Below are positions 1 to 8,320 of a stretch of 64,000 nucleotides of DNA, piece by piece. Under the pieces are notes generated by a model. The model had not been told where the DNA came from and searched no databases. It saw only the letters and a list, made by a program, of their open reading frames with translations. Source of the DNA: CALAED01 sp036555725 (GTDB lineage Bacteria; Actinomycetota; Actinomycetes; Streptosporangiales; Streptosporangiaceae); assembly GCA_036555725.1 (NCBI GenBank), contig DATBKU010000018.1, positions 1-64,000 on the forward strand, given 5' to 3'. The number at the start of each line of letters is the position of its first letter. Within the stretch, counting starts at the first letter, position 1. The position numbers and the translations under genes were made by a program.

Positions 1-1829
1 TTGGCTAGGTTGCGGGGTTGGTCTACGTCGTGGCCTTTGGCGGTGGCTAGTTCGCAGGCGAAGACCTGGAGGGGGACCGTCGTCACCAGGGGTTGTAGGA
101 GGGTGGGGACCGCCGGGACGCGGAGCAGGGTGTCGGCGTAGGGGACTACGGATTCGTCGCCGTCTTCGGCGATGACGATGGTGCGGGCGCCGCGGGCGCG
201 GATCTCCTGGATGTTGGAGACGATCTTGTCGTGCAGCACGTCGCGGGCGCGCGGGGGGACCACCACCACTACGGGGAGGTTCTCCTCGATCAAGGCGATG
301 GGGCCGTGTTTGAGCTCGCCGGCGGCGAAACCCTCGGCGTGCATGTAGGCGAGCTCCTTGAGTTTCAGGGCGCCTTCGAGGGCGACGGGAAAGCCGACGT
401 GGCGGCCGAGGAAGAGGACGCAGCGTTCGCCGGCCAAGGAGCGGGCCAGCTCGCGGACGGGTTCCATGGTTTCCAGGACCTTCTCGACCTTGGCCGGCAT
501 GGCTTCGAGCAGTTGGATGACGGCGAAGACCTCGTCGGGCCACTTGGTGCCCCGTGTCTGGGCGATGTAGAGGGCGATCAGGTAGACGGCGACCAGTTGG
601 GTGAGGAAGGCCTTGGTGGAGGCGACCGCGATCTCCGGGCCGGCATGGGTGTAGATGACGCCGTCGCTTTCGCGGGGGATGGTCGAGCCGTTGACGTTGC
701 CGATGGCGAGGACGCGGGCCCGCTGTTCGCGCGCGTGCCGTAGGGCCATCAGGGTGTCCATGGTCTCGCCCGACTGGGAGATCGCGATGACCAGGGTGGA
801 GCGGGTCAGGATCGGGTCGCGATAGCGGAATTCGCTCGCCAGCTCCACCTCGCACGGGATCTGCGCCCAGTGTTCGATGGCGTATTTCGCGATCAGCCCG
901 GCGTGGTAGGCCGTGCCGCACGCGACGATGATGATCTTGTCGACCTCGCGGAGCTCGTCGTCTGAGAGCCGCATCTCGTCGAGGGTCAGCCGGCCGTCCG
1001 AACCGATCCGGCCGAGTAGCGTGTCGGCGACCGCGTGCGGCTGCTCGGCGATCTCCTTGAGCATGAAGTAGTCGTAGCCGCCCTTTTCCGCGGCCGACAC
1101 GTCCCAGTCGACGTGGAACTCCTTCACATCGGCCGGTTTGCCGTCGAAGTCGATCACCCGTACACCGTCGCGGCGCAGCTCGACGATCTGGTCCTGGCCG
1201 AGCTCGATCGCGTCGCGTGTGTGCTCGATGAAGGCGGCGACATCGCTGGCGAGGAAGTTCTCGCCGTCCCCGCGCCCGACCACCAGCGGTGAGTTACGGC
1301 GCGCCCCCACGACGACGTCGGGCTGCGCGGAGTGTACGGCGACGAGCGTGAAGGCGCCCTCGAGCCGTCGGCAGACCTGTCGCATCGCCTCCGTGAAGTC
1401 GACGTCGCCGGACGCCATGGTCTCCTCGAGCAGATGGGCGACCAGCTCGGTGTCGGTGTCGGAGGTCAGGGTGTGGCCGGCCTTCTCGAGGTAGTCGCGC
1501 AGCTTGGCGAAGTTCTCGATGATGCCGTTGTGCACCACGGCGATTGCGCCGGTGCAGTCTTGGTGCGGGTGGGCGTTGCGGTCGTTCGGCGGCCCATGGG
1601 TGGCCCATCGGGTGTGGCCCATGCCCACCTCGCCCGCCGGCGGCGGTGACTCCGCCAGCGCATCGCGAAGGTTGCCGAGCTTGCCCGCCCGCTTGGCCGT
1701 TGTCAGCGTTCCGTCGGCGACGATGGCGACGCCGGCGGAGTCGTACCCCCGGTACTCGAGCCGGGCCAACCCGTCGATGACGATCTGCTGAGCAGGCCGC
1801 GACCCTACGTATCCCACGATTCCGCACAT
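1..1829 (-). CDS. glmS: Glutamine--fructose-6-phosphate aminotransferase (isomerizing), 3' end cut by window edge
   Basis: Makes glucosamine-6-phosphate from fructose-6-phosphate and glutamine, the first step towards UDP-GlcNAc for peptidoglycan. The N-terminus reads MCGIVGYVG, so Cys2 is the expected N-terminal nucleophile of the class II glutaminase domain; GHTRWATHG follows near residue 70-80. Two SIS sugar-isomerase domains should occupy the second half. 609 codons are present and the last ones read QPRNLA, close to the usual C-terminus, so only about six residues lie outside the window. ATG start at 1829-1827. It is divergent from coaA, whose promoter lies just beyond the start. Identification is firm. 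Confidence 0.97.
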   Translation of the reverse strand, partial: MCGIVGYVGSRPAQQIVIDGLARLEYRGYDSAGVAIVADGTLTTAKRAGKLGNLRDALAESPPPAGEVGMGHTRWATHGPPNDRNAHPHQDCTGAIAVVHNGIIENFAKLRDYLEKAGHTLTSDTDTELVAHLLEETMASGDVDFTEAMRQVCRRLEGAFTLVAVHSAQPDVVVGARRNSPLVVGRGDGENFLASDVAAFIEHTRDAIELGQDQIVELRRDGVRVIDFDGKPADVKEFHVDWDVSAAEKGGYDYFMLKEIAEQPHAVADTLLGRIGSDGRLTLDEMRLSDDELREVDKIIIVACGTAYHAGLIAKYAIEHWAQIPCEVELASEFRYRDPILTRSTLVIAISQSGETMDTLMALRHAREQRARVLAIGNVNGSTIPRESDGVIYTHAGPEIAVASTKAFLTQLVAVYLIALYIAQTRGTKWPDEVFAVIQLLEAMPAKVEKVLETMEPVRELARSLAGERCVLFLGRHVGFPVALEGALKLKELAYMHAEGFAAGELKHGPIALIEENLPVVVVVPPRARDVLHDKIVSNIQEIRARGARTIVIAEDGDESVVPYADTLLRVPAVPTLLQPLVTTVPLQVFACELATAKGHDVDQPRNLA

Positions 1830-1897
1830 GCGCACCAGGCTAGCCCGCGCCCCATATCTCCTGGTCCATCGGGCGACGCACCAGGTCGTACGACTAA

Positions 1898-1903
1898 TAG
1901 GGT
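1898..1903 (+). promoter_or_regulatory. Leaderless -10 element of coaA
   Basis: TAGGGT fits the actinobacterial TANNNT -10 consensus and is followed by exactly 7 nt before the ATG at 1911. No Shine-Dalgarno precedes that ATG. This pattern predicts a transcript beginning at the start codon. Confidence 0.5.
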
Positions 1904-1910
1904 GCAGGCC

Positions 1911-2849
1911 ATGAACATCGGCTGGGACGACGTACCGAGCCCGTACGTCGAGTTCGACCGCGCGGCGTGGCGGGCGCTGCGCGAGAGCACGCCGCTGTCG
2001 CTCACTCCGGACGAACTCGACAAACTGCGCGGCCTGCGCGATCCCATCGACCTCGACGAGGTCGAGGATGTCTATCTGCCGCTCTCCCGCCTGCTCAACC
2101 TGTTCGCCACCGCCGACGGACGGCTGCGCGACACGGTGAGCACCTTTCTGTCCGAGCCGGTGCCGGCGACGCCGTTCATCATCGGGATCGCCGGGAGCGT
2201 GGCGGTCGGCAAGTCCACCACGTCGCGGCTGCTGCGCACACTCCTCTCGCAGTGGCCCGGCCACCCCATGGTCGAGCTGGTGACCACGGACAGCTTTCTC
2301 TACCCGAACGCCACTCTCGTCGAGCGCGGCATCCTCGATCGGAAGGGCTTCCCGGAGTCCTACGATCGGCGCGCCCTCGTACGGTTCGTAGCGTCGATGA
2401 AGGCCGGCGCCGACGAGGTCTCGATCCCCGTCTATTCGCACCTGTCGTACGACATCGTCGCCGACGCCGCCCAGGTCATCCGGCGCCCCGACGTCCTCAT
2501 CGTCGAGGGGCTCAACGTGCTGCAGTCCGCCCCGGCCGGCTCGCTCGCGATCTCGGATTACTTCGACTTCTCCATCTATGTCGACGCCCGGGTCGAGGAC
2601 GTGCGGCAGTGGTTCATCGATCGCCTTTTCGCCTTGTGGCGCGGCGCCTTCACCGACCCGCAGTCGTATTTCCACCAGTTCACTCAGCTCGACGAGGACG
2701 AAGTCGCGGCGTTCGCGCACCAGGTCTGGCGGGACATCAACGAGGTCAACCTCGTGTCCAATATTCTGCCGACCCGCGAACGCGCCACCCTCGTGCTGCA
2801 CAAGTCGCGCGATCACAGCGTCCAGCGCGTCCGCCTCCGCCGCATCTGA
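1911..2849 (+). CDS. coaA: Type I pantothenate kinase
   Basis: Phosphorylates pantothenate, the first and regulated step of coenzyme A synthesis in the cytosol. The protein has 312 residues, normal for type I PanK. The P-loop GSVAVGKSTTSRLL sits near residue 100; LVTTDSFLYPN and DRKGFPESYD follow and are typical of the family, as is VEGLNVLQ. An in-frame GTG lies at 1902, but the -10 box at 1898-1903 overlaps it, so ATG 1911 is the better start. It is divergent from glmS. A strong hairpin follows the stop codon. Confidence 0.96.
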   Translation: MNIGWDDVPSPYVEFDRAAWRALRESTPLSLTPDELDKLRGLRDPIDLDEVEDVYLPLSRLLNLFATADGRLRDTVSTFLSEPVPATPFIIGIAGSVAVGKSTTSRLLRTLLSQWPGHPMVELVTTDSFLYPNATLVERGILDRKGFPESYDRRALVRFVASMKAGADEVSIPVYSHLSYDIVADAAQVIRRPDVLIVEGLNVLQSAPAGSLAISDYFDFSIYVDARVEDVRQWFIDRLFALWRGAFTDPQSYFHQFTQLDEDEVAAFAHQVWRDINEVNLVSNILPTRERATLVLHKSRDHSVQRVRLRRI

Positions 2850-2866
2850 CCGCCGCGAGAAACGAA

Positions 2867-2906
2867 ATGCGGCCGGTACGAGGGTTACGCCTCGTACCGG
2901 CCGCAT
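2867..2906. terminator. 16-bp hairpin between coaA and the DUF397 gene
   Basis: Arms 2867-2882 and 2891-2906 are perfectly complementary over 16 bp with an 8-nt loop. It lies 18 nt past the coaA stop and just beyond the end of the convergent DUF397 gene, so it could stop transcription from both sides. There is no U-tract, which is common for actinobacterial hairpin terminators. Confidence 0.75.
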
Positions 2907-2931
2907 CGCGGAATATGGATAACACGCTTGC

Positions 2932-3147
2932 TCAGGTCATGTCGAGATCGCCGGTCTTGACGGTGCCGAGGAACGACTGCCATTCGCGGGGACGGAAAGA
3001 AAGGACCGGGCTACCGGCGCGATCCTTGCTGTCGCGGACCCCGACGCGCTTACCGGTCAGGCGGGCGACTTCCACACAGCCGGCGTTGGCTCCGCTGTGC
3101 ACGCTCTTCCGCCACGGTGTCACGCAGGCGTCACTGTCAGGCGTCAT
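2932..3147 (-). CDS. DUF397 domain protein, copy 1
   Basis: A 71-residue protein with the DUF397 signature: PWRKS near residue 11, CVEVARL, VGVRDSKD, then a C-terminal FLGTVKTGDLD. DUF397 proteins are small acidic or neutral proteins encoded next to XRE/DUF5753 regulators in actinobacteria, and such pairs have been proposed to act like toxin-antitoxin or signalling pairs. It is a close paralogue of the gene at 3423-3638 (shared CVEVARL, VRDSK, FLGT-KTG). A terminator separates the two, so this copy probably has its own promoter in 3148-3320. The biochemical role is unknown. Confidence 0.8.
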   Translation of the reverse strand: MTPDSDACVTPWRKSVHSGANAGCVEVARLTGKRVGVRDSKDRAGSPVLSFRPREWQSFLGTVKTGDLDMT

Positions 3148-3320
3148 TGCCAGGACTTCCTCTCCGAGCTTAGCGGGGGAACTTCATCACGAGAAAGGAT
3201 GGCCCCTGGCATGGCTTAGTGACGCCCTTCTGCCGAAGTTTCGTGAGATAGGCCGATACCCGGGAAAGTTTGTCTTGTGCAGGCCTTGCCTGCGGACGCC
3301 ATTGAACCGGCCTAAGCAGC

Positions 3321-3364
3321 AAAAATGTGGCCTGTACAAACGCAAACGCGCCGTACAGGCCACA
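3321..3364 (-). terminator. Intrinsic terminator after DUF397 copy 2
   Basis: Read on the minus strand, a 12-bp perfect stem (3364-3353 with 3337-3326, 15-nt loop) is followed directly by TTTTT at 3325-3321. This is a canonical Rho-independent terminator, unusual in this GC-rich window, about 60 nt past the stop of DUF397 copy 2. Confidence 0.8.
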
Positions 3365-3422
3365 CGCGCGAGTAATCGCGAATATGAGAACCGGCGGGGG
3401 TGCCGGATTGCCTAGGTCAGCC

Positions 3423-3638
3423 TCAGGTCAAATCGAGTCGACCCGTCTTGATGGTGCCGAGAAACGACCGCCACTCCTGGGTGTTGAAAGAGAGGATCGG
3501 GCTGGTGGCGACAATCTTGCTGTCACGCACACCGATGTGCTTGCTGGCCAGCCGCGCGACTTCAACGCAGCCTGCGTTGGCTCCGCAGCGTGCGCTCTTC
3601 CTCCACGGTGATGTGGAGGCGTCGTCACCAGTTTTCAT
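3423..3638 (-). CDS. DUF397 domain protein, copy 2
   Basis: A 71-residue DUF397 protein: SPWRKSARCG at the N-terminus, then CVEVARL, IGVRDSK and FLGTIKTGRLD. It matches copy 1 (2932-3147) along the whole length and also at nucleotide level, so one arose by local duplication. The minus-strand sequence GAGAGGAACTC directly before ATG 3638 is a good ribosome binding site. It lies downstream of the XRE/DUF5753 regulator at 3993-4862, the usual partner of such genes. The function of DUF397 is not established. Confidence 0.82.
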   Translation of the reverse strand: MKTGDDASTSPWRKSARCGANAGCVEVARLASKHIGVRDSKIVATSPILSFNTQEWRSFLGTIKTGRLDLT

Positions 3639-3992
3639 GAGTTCCTCTCAAGTTCGAGCGACCTACCCGGGTAGCGACAAGGGCGAGGCCGCCAATGACA
3701 TTGGGATTTGGCTTCGCGGGTGTCGTCCCGAGACACACCGGCCATGCAGTGGATGGTGCGGTGGCCGCAGCGATCACTGTAGTGTTCAGGGCAGCTTGGC
3801 GGCACGTGTCGTGGCCGAACTGCAATGTTTTCATGGTTTGAATTTTGGTGGCTTTGGGTAACTCAGGACTTCTCACGAGGGGACTGTCCGAACTAACCGC
3901 CCCCAGGCCGGCCGCTGGCTGGCGATGATCGTTGAAGGTCTGCCCCCGTACGTCGGTTGGGACGCCTCAACTGTGCATAAGGTTCGCAGTGG
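3639..3992. other. Gap between regulator and DUF397 copy 2
   Basis: This 354-bp stretch lies between the regulator stop and the DUF397 start. An open frame of up to 83 residues runs through it on the minus strand (3876-3625), beginning MRSPELP with an inner MKTLQFGHDTCRQ, but neither start has a clear ribosome binding site and I recognise no family. I do not call it a gene. No other structure was seen. Confidence 0.4.
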
Positions 3993-4862
3993 CTAGCGCC
4001 AGAGTTTTTCAGCGGTCTGGCTGACCAGGTCCAGCGACTTGTCCGGGTCCAGCGCGGCCGCGATGAGCCGGTCGAAGGCGAGCGTGTAGCGGTAGGTGTC
4101 GATCTCTTCCTCGAAGTAGAAGCTGCTCGTGAGCTGCTCGACGTAGACGACGTCGTGGAAGGTGACGTCGTAGACCCGAGCGAAGCGGAGCTGGATGAAG
4201 GATCCGACGCCGATCGGATGGGCCCCGTCGAGCGGGAGCACGCGGAGCGTAACGTTCGGCAGCTGTGCGACCTCGGTGACCCGCTCCAGCTGGGTACGCA
4301 TGGCCGCACGGTCTCCGTACCTCCGGGTCAGGACGGCCTCGTCGAGGACGACGGACAGTTCGAGAGGTTTGTCGCGGGTAAGCACCTCTTGGCGGCGCAG
4401 CCTGGCCTCGACCCGGGCCTCTACCTGCCCTGGCGGAATGGTTTCGATGGGCTGGACCGCCCGTGTCTGTTCCCTGGCGTACGCCTCGGTTTGGAAGAGC
4501 CCCGGGATCACCTGACTCTCCCACTGCCAGGCCCACTCGGCTTCGGTCTCGAGGCCGATGAAGGCGGCGTACTCCTCGGGCAACGCGTCGGAGTACCCCT
4601 CCCACCATCCCCGGCGCTCGGCCTCGCGGGCCAGGGCGATGAGCTCTCCTTTATGTGACTCGCCGACGCCGTACAGCTCGAGAAGCTTTCGTACGTCGGA
4701 GATCTTGGCGCCGGACTTGGCGGTTTCGATGCGGCTGATCTTCGACGCGGACCACCGCAGCCGGTCGGCGACGTCGTCTCCGGTCAGGTCGGCCTGTTCA
4801 CGGAGCCGGCGCAGCTCCGCGGCGAGCCGGCGGCGCCGTACGGTCGGGCTCGGCGTGGTCAC
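3993..4862 (-). CDS. XRE-family helix-turn-helix regulator with DUF5753 domain (Scr1 type)
   Basis: 289 residues. The N-terminal HTH spans about residues 10-65 (LRRLREQADLTGDDVADRL, then WSASKISRIETAKSG). The remainder is the DUF5753 domain: AFIGLETEAEWAWQWES, VIPGLFQTEAYAR, then VRLLRVLPLDGAHP-like and a C-terminal EEIDTYRYTLAFDRL. In streptomycetes and relatives this architecture is paired with DUF397 genes. GTG start at 4862 has a minus-strand GGAGG nine nt upstream. It probably represses or activates its own locus. The ligand, if any, is unknown. Confidence 0.88.
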   Translation of the reverse strand: MTTPSPTVRRRRLAAELRRLREQADLTGDDVADRLRWSASKISRIETAKSGAKISDVRKLLELYGVGESHKGELIALAREAERRGWWEGYSDALPEEYAAFIGLETEAEWAWQWESQVIPGLFQTEAYAREQTRAVQPIETIPPGQVEARVEARLRRQEVLTRDKPLELSVVLDEAVLTRRYGDRAAMRTQLERVTEVAQLPNVTLRVLPLDGAHPIGVGSFIQLRFARVYDVTFHDVVYVEQLTSSFYFEEEIDTYRYTLAFDRLIAAALDPDKSLDLVSQTAEKLWR

Positions 4863-5390
4863 CGAAGCCTCCGTCGATCACCAGGGTTGGCTGGACGTGG
4901 GGTCGCGGGACGCGGCCGTGGGATGGCGCCGTCAGCGAGCGCGCTGGGTGCAGACACCCTCGCTCCTCCTCCCACCCATAAGGAGTAGATGTGCCCCACA
5001 TCAGTGTGCACCACTCGTGGCGCAAGCGTCAGAGGTTCCTGCAAGGAAAGTGTCAAAGAAATCTCTATGTCAAGTCGCAATGCAACTTGCACCGCAAGCG
5101 GAATCTGGCCGAGAATCTAAGTCAGTAGGCCGATCCCCACAAGGGCAGGAGCCGCAGGATGGACGCCGGACGAAGCCAGCAGCTCAGCGCAGGCGTCCAT
5201 GCCTTCCCCAACGTCTCGATTGCCGCATCCGGCCCGGCCGGACCAGCGGTTCGCGCGACAGCAGGGGCCCGCGACTGCAAAGGCGCCTCGCCGGGCCACC
5301 AGGTCACCAACCCCGTGACCCACCTTCCGAGCCCTGCCGACCGGCAGGTGATTCCGGCATATCAGGCCGGGGATTTGGAGGGGCCCCGTG
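4863..5390. promoter_or_regulatory. Divergent intergenic region between XRE regulator and cyclase-like gene
   Basis: 528 bp without a convincing gene. The part 5030-5120 is less GC-rich than its surroundings and contains short repeats: TGCAA-C-TTGCA (5081-5091), further GCAAG words, and two TGTCAA words. These could be operator half-sites for the XRE regulator and promoter elements for both flanking genes. A 43-codon frame starts at 4989 behind AAGGAG, but its peptide matches nothing I know. Confidence 0.4.
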
Positions 5391-6095
5391 ATGAGCCATC
5401 CTGTGCACAGGAGCATTCTGGCCGTCGACATCGAGAAGTCGACGAGCCCGCTCCGCACCAACCCGATCAAAGAGGAGCTGCGAAGACTGGTCTATCGCCT
5501 GCTGGTGGCGGCGATGGCCAGCGCCGGCATCCAGGACCGGCATTGTGACCCGTTCGAGGACCGCGGCGACGGCGTGCTGGTGCTGATCCATCCCGCCGAC
5601 GAGGTCCCCAAGACGCTGTTGTTCAACCCGCTCATCCCCGCCCTCAGCCAGCTGCTGAGCGACTACAACCAGAGCCTCCCCGAGCCGGAACGCGCCCGTC
5701 GTGAGCTGCGGCTGCGCGTCGTCGTGCACGCCGGTGAGGTCCACTTCGACGCCAACGGCTACTTCGGCGAGGAACTCGACGTGGCCTGCCGGCTGCTGGA
5801 CTCGCCCCGCCTGAAGAAGTGCCTCCGCCAGGTACGGGCGCCACTCGTCCTGGTGGTCTCCGACGATCTCTACCAGTCGATCGTCCGGCACCACTACGAG
5901 GGGATCTGCCACGAGTCTTTCCATCCCGTCGTAGGAGTGCAGGTCGCCGGCCGCCGCCGTCGCGGCTGGGTGCACGTGCCGCCCGCGTACGGGGTGCTGG
6001 AGTCCACCTGCGCGGACCACGGGATGTTGACCGCGGGCCGCGGCGCGGTGGCCGCACTCCGCCGGCAGGTGGCCGTCGGCCCCGCCGCCGCCTGA
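5391..6095 (+). CDS. Class III nucleotide-cyclase-like protein
   Basis: 234 residues. The fold signature is that of adenylate/guanylate cyclases in a divergent form: ILAVDIEKST near residue 10 (first metal Asp), EDRGDGVLVLI near residue 55 (second metal Asp in RGDG), and VVVHAGEVHFDANGYFGEEL followed by DVACRLLDS. The Asn expected in the last motif of true cyclases (N-x-A-x-R) is not obvious here. ATG 5391 follows GGAGGGG by 7 nt. Streptomycetes have similar stand-alone proteins. Whether it makes a cyclic nucleotide, and for what, is unknown; it stands alone, divergent from the XRE/DUF397 group. Confidence 0.6.
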   Translation: MSHPVHRSILAVDIEKSTSPLRTNPIKEELRRLVYRLLVAAMASAGIQDRHCDPFEDRGDGVLVLIHPADEVPKTLLFNPLIPALSQLLSDYNQSLPEPERARRELRLRVVVHAGEVHFDANGYFGEELDVACRLLDSPRLKKCLRQVRAPLVLVVSDDLYQSIVRHHYEGICHESFHPVVGVQVAGRRRRGWVHVPPAYGVLESTCADHGMLTAGRGAVAALRRQVAVGPAAA

Positions 6096-6166
6096 CGCCG
6101 GCCCAGGGCGCCCATCGGCCACCTGACCGCCTGACACTGGCCCAGGGCGCCCCTCGGCCTGCTGAC
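6089..6166 (+). repeat. 39-bp tandem repeat, two degenerate copies
   Basis: Units 6089-6127 and 6128-6166 share CGCCTGAC at the start and GGCCCAGGGCGCCC in the middle, and both end CTGAC. The first unit contains the stop codon of the cyclase-like gene, so the repeat probably arose by duplication of the gene's 3' end. Confidence 0.7.
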
Positions 6167-6242
6167 TGCCTGGCCCGGCGCCTTGTGGATCGGCTACGGG
6201 TCTGGCGCCAGCGGACGGCGTGGGGCGTGGGACCCTTGACGG

Positions 6243-6596
6243 GTGATCGTCGGTGTGGGAATCGACGTTGTCGACGTCGCGCGGTTCGAACGGACCCTGG
6301 AACGGACCCCGGGTTTGCGTACCCGGCTGTTCGTGGAGGCCGAGCGCGGGCTGGCGCCCAGGTCGCTCGCCGCGCGGTTCGCCGCCAAGGAGGCCTTGGC
6401 CAAGGCGCTCGGCGCGCCTCCCGGGCTGCGCTGGACCGATGCCGAGGTACGGACGGCGGCGGACGGGTGTCCGAGCCTGCACGTCTCGGGGACCGTCGAG
6501 GCCGAAGGCCGCAAGCGCGGCGTGACGCACTGGCACGTGTCGCTCAGCCACGACGGAGGCATGGCGACCGCGATCGTCGTCGCCGAGAGGGTGTGA
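6243..6596 (+). CDS. acpS: Holo-[acyl-carrier-protein] synthase
   Basis: 117 residues, the normal AcpS size. It transfers 4'-phosphopantetheine from CoA to a serine of acyl carrier protein. The Mg-binding signatures are GIDVVDVARFE at the N-terminus and RFAAKEALAKALG near residue 45; HWHVSLSHDGG near the C-terminus is also typical. GTG start at 6243. nnr begins 1 nt after the stop, so the two are co-transcribed. Coenzyme A, the product of the coaA pathway earlier in the window, is its substrate. Confidence 0.96.
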   Translation: MIVGVGIDVVDVARFERTLERTPGLRTRLFVEAERGLAPRSLAARFAAKEALAKALGAPPGLRWTDAEVRTAADGCPSLHVSGTVEAEGRKRGVTHWHVSLSHDGGMATAIVVAERV

Positions 6597-6597
6597 C

Positions 6598-8076
6598 ATG
6601 AGGTTCGGGCACGAGGTCGAGAAGGTGCGGGCCGCGGAGCAGGCGCTCATGGCCAGGCTCCCCGACGGCACCCTGATGCAGCGCGCCGCGGCCGGTCTCG
6701 CCGCCGTCTGCGCCGGGTTGCTGCCGAGCCTGTACGGCGCGCGCGTGCTGCTGCTCATCGGCAGCGGCGACAACGGCGGGGACGCCTTGTACGCCGGGGC
6801 CCGGCTGGCCCGCCGTGGGGCGATGGTGGAGGCGATCCTCGCGGGCTCGAAGACGCACGAGGCCGGGCTGGCGGCGCTGCGCAGAGCGGGTGGACGGGTC
6901 ACCGATCAGTACGACGCCATCGACGAGGCCGATCTGGTGATCGACGGGCTGACGGGCATCGGCGGCAGCGGGGCGCTGCGCGAGCCGTACGCGACCTTGG
7001 CGGAGCGTACGGCCTACACAACGGCCGTCGTGGTCGCCTGCGACGTGCCGAGCGGCGTCGACGCGAGCACCGGACAGGTCGGCGGCGCGGCGGTACGGGC
7101 GGACGTCACGGTCACGTTCGGCACGCACAAGCCGGGGCTGTTGATCGATCCGGGCGCGTCGTACAGCGGTGTGGTGGAGTTGATCGACATCGGGCTCGGG
7201 CCGGACCTCCCGGATCCCGACGTGGTCGCCGCCTGGTCGGCGGACATCCGGCTGCCGCGTCCCGGCATCGAGTCGGACAAGTACCGCCGTGGCGTTCTCG
7301 GCGTACTGGCCGGCAGCGAGCAGTACACGGGGGCGGCCGTGCTGAGCACCGGCGGGGCCGTCCACGGCGGCGCGGGCATGGTGCGGTTCGTCTCCGTACT
7401 GCCCGTCGTCGACCTCGTCCGCAACCGCTGGCCGGAGATTGTGACCACGGTGATCGAGCCCGGCGATGCCGACGCGGCCTTGGCGGCGGGGCGCGTGCAG
7501 GCCTGGGTGGTCGGACCCGGCCTCGGGACGGACGAGAAGGCCGAGGCGCTGGTGGCCGCCGCCCTCGCCACGGACCTGCCGGTCCTGGTGGACGCCGACG
7601 GCCTGACCGTACTGGCCCGGCGGCGCGACCTGCTGCGGCGACCGGCCGCGACCGTCCTCACGCCGCACGCGGGAGAGCTGGCCCGGCTGCTCGGTGCGGA
7701 ACGGGCCGACATCGAGGCGCGCCGGCTGGAGCACGTACGCCGGGCGGCCGTCGAGCTCACCGCGACCGTGCTGCTCAAGGGCTCGACGACGCTGATCGCC
7801 GAGCCGGACCGGCCCGTACGGGTGAACACCAACGGGTCGCCGTGGCTCGCCACGGCGGGGACCGGTGACGTGCTGTCCGGCCTGGTCGGGGCGTTGCTCG
7901 CGGGCGGGCTCGAGCCCATCGACGCCGCAGCCGCCGGGGCGTACCTGCACGGCCTTGCGGCGCGACTCGCCGCGGCCGGTCGGTCCGCGGACACGGAGCC
8001 GGCCGACGGTGAGGCGCCGATCGGCGCGTCCGACGTCGTCGCCGCCCTCCCGGCCGCGATCCGCACCCTTCCCTGA
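6598..8076 (+). CDS. nnr: Bifunctional NAD(P)H-hydrate repair enzyme (epimerase and dehydratase)
   Basis: 492 residues. The N-terminal domain (about 1-215) is the YjeF-N type epimerase, with LIGSGDNGGDALYAGARLA and DVPSGVDASTG. The C-terminal domain is the ADP-dependent dehydratase of the ribokinase fold, with VVGPGLGTD, LTPHAGELARLLG and NTNGSPWLATAGTGDVLSG. Together they repair damaged NADH and NADPH hydrates. ATG 6598 is one base after the acpS stop. A 14-bp minisatellite follows the stop and separates it from alr. Length and motifs are complete. Confidence 0.95.
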   Translation: MRFGHEVEKVRAAEQALMARLPDGTLMQRAAAGLAAVCAGLLPSLYGARVLLLIGSGDNGGDALYAGARLARRGAMVEAILAGSKTHEAGLAALRRAGGRVTDQYDAIDEADLVIDGLTGIGGSGALREPYATLAERTAYTTAVVVACDVPSGVDASTGQVGGAAVRADVTVTFGTHKPGLLIDPGASYSGVVELIDIGLGPDLPDPDVVAAWSADIRLPRPGIESDKYRRGVLGVLAGSEQYTGAAVLSTGGAVHGGAGMVRFVSVLPVVDLVRNRWPEIVTTVIEPGDADAALAAGRVQAWVVGPGLGTDEKAEALVAAALATDLPVLVDADGLTVLARRRDLLRRPAATVLTPHAGELARLLGAERADIEARRLEHVRRAAVELTATVLLKGSTTLIAEPDRPVRVNTNGSPWLATAGTGDVLSGLVGALLAGGLEPIDAAAAGAYLHGLAARLAAAGRSADTEPADGEAPIGASDVVAALPAAIRTLP

Positions 8077-8077
8077 C

Positions 8078-8228
8078 GGCTCGCACGAATCGGCTCGCGC
8101 GAGTCGGCTCGGCTTGACTCGGTACGGAACGGCTCGTACGGAACGGCTCGTACGGAACGGCCGTACGGAACGGCTTCGACCTATCAGCTCGTACCGAACG
8201 GCTCGGATGAATCGGGCCGTTCGGCAAC
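8078..8228 (+). repeat. Degenerate 14-bp minisatellite between nnr and alr
   Basis: About eleven units of a theme GGCTCGTACGGAAC fill the gap. Four central copies (about 8122-8177) are nearly identical. The outer copies have drifted (GGCTCGCACGAATC, GGCTCGCGCGAGTC, GGCTCGGATGAATC). Not coding in any convincing frame. Confidence 0.8.
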
Positions 8229-8320
8229 GCCATCCGGGCGGACGCGGAACGAACCCTCTGGTGAGGTTCGTCTCAAGGAACGAGGAACAATGGCATGACC
8301 ATGGCGAGGAGTCGGCAAAC

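Noticed and set aside
3625..3876. 83-codon minus-strand frame between the XRE regulator and DUF397 copy 2
   Set aside because: No ribosome binding site at either possible start, no recognisable family, and it overlaps the DUF397 start by 14 nt. Kept only as a note in the gap entry.
4989..5120. 43-codon plus-strand frame behind AAGGAG with five cysteines
   Set aside because: Spacing to the start is only 3 nt, the peptide lacks any pattern, and the region looks like promoter DNA. Conservation would be needed.
5391..6095. Naming the cyclase-like gene and XRE/DUF397 group a Pycsar-type defence system
   Set aside because: No cyclic-nucleotide-activated effector gene lies nearby and the last catalytic motif is altered.
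5304..6902. Very long minus-strand frame opposite the cyclase-like gene and acpS
   Set aside because: A high-GC shadow: the residues are low-complexity Arg/Pro/Gly and it runs antisense through clear genes. The same holds for the long antisense frames over nnr, alr, groEL, guaB, coxL and pcrA.
8078..8228. Repeat array considered as a CRISPR
   Set aside because: Units are 14 bp and contiguous with no spacers, and no cas genes are present.
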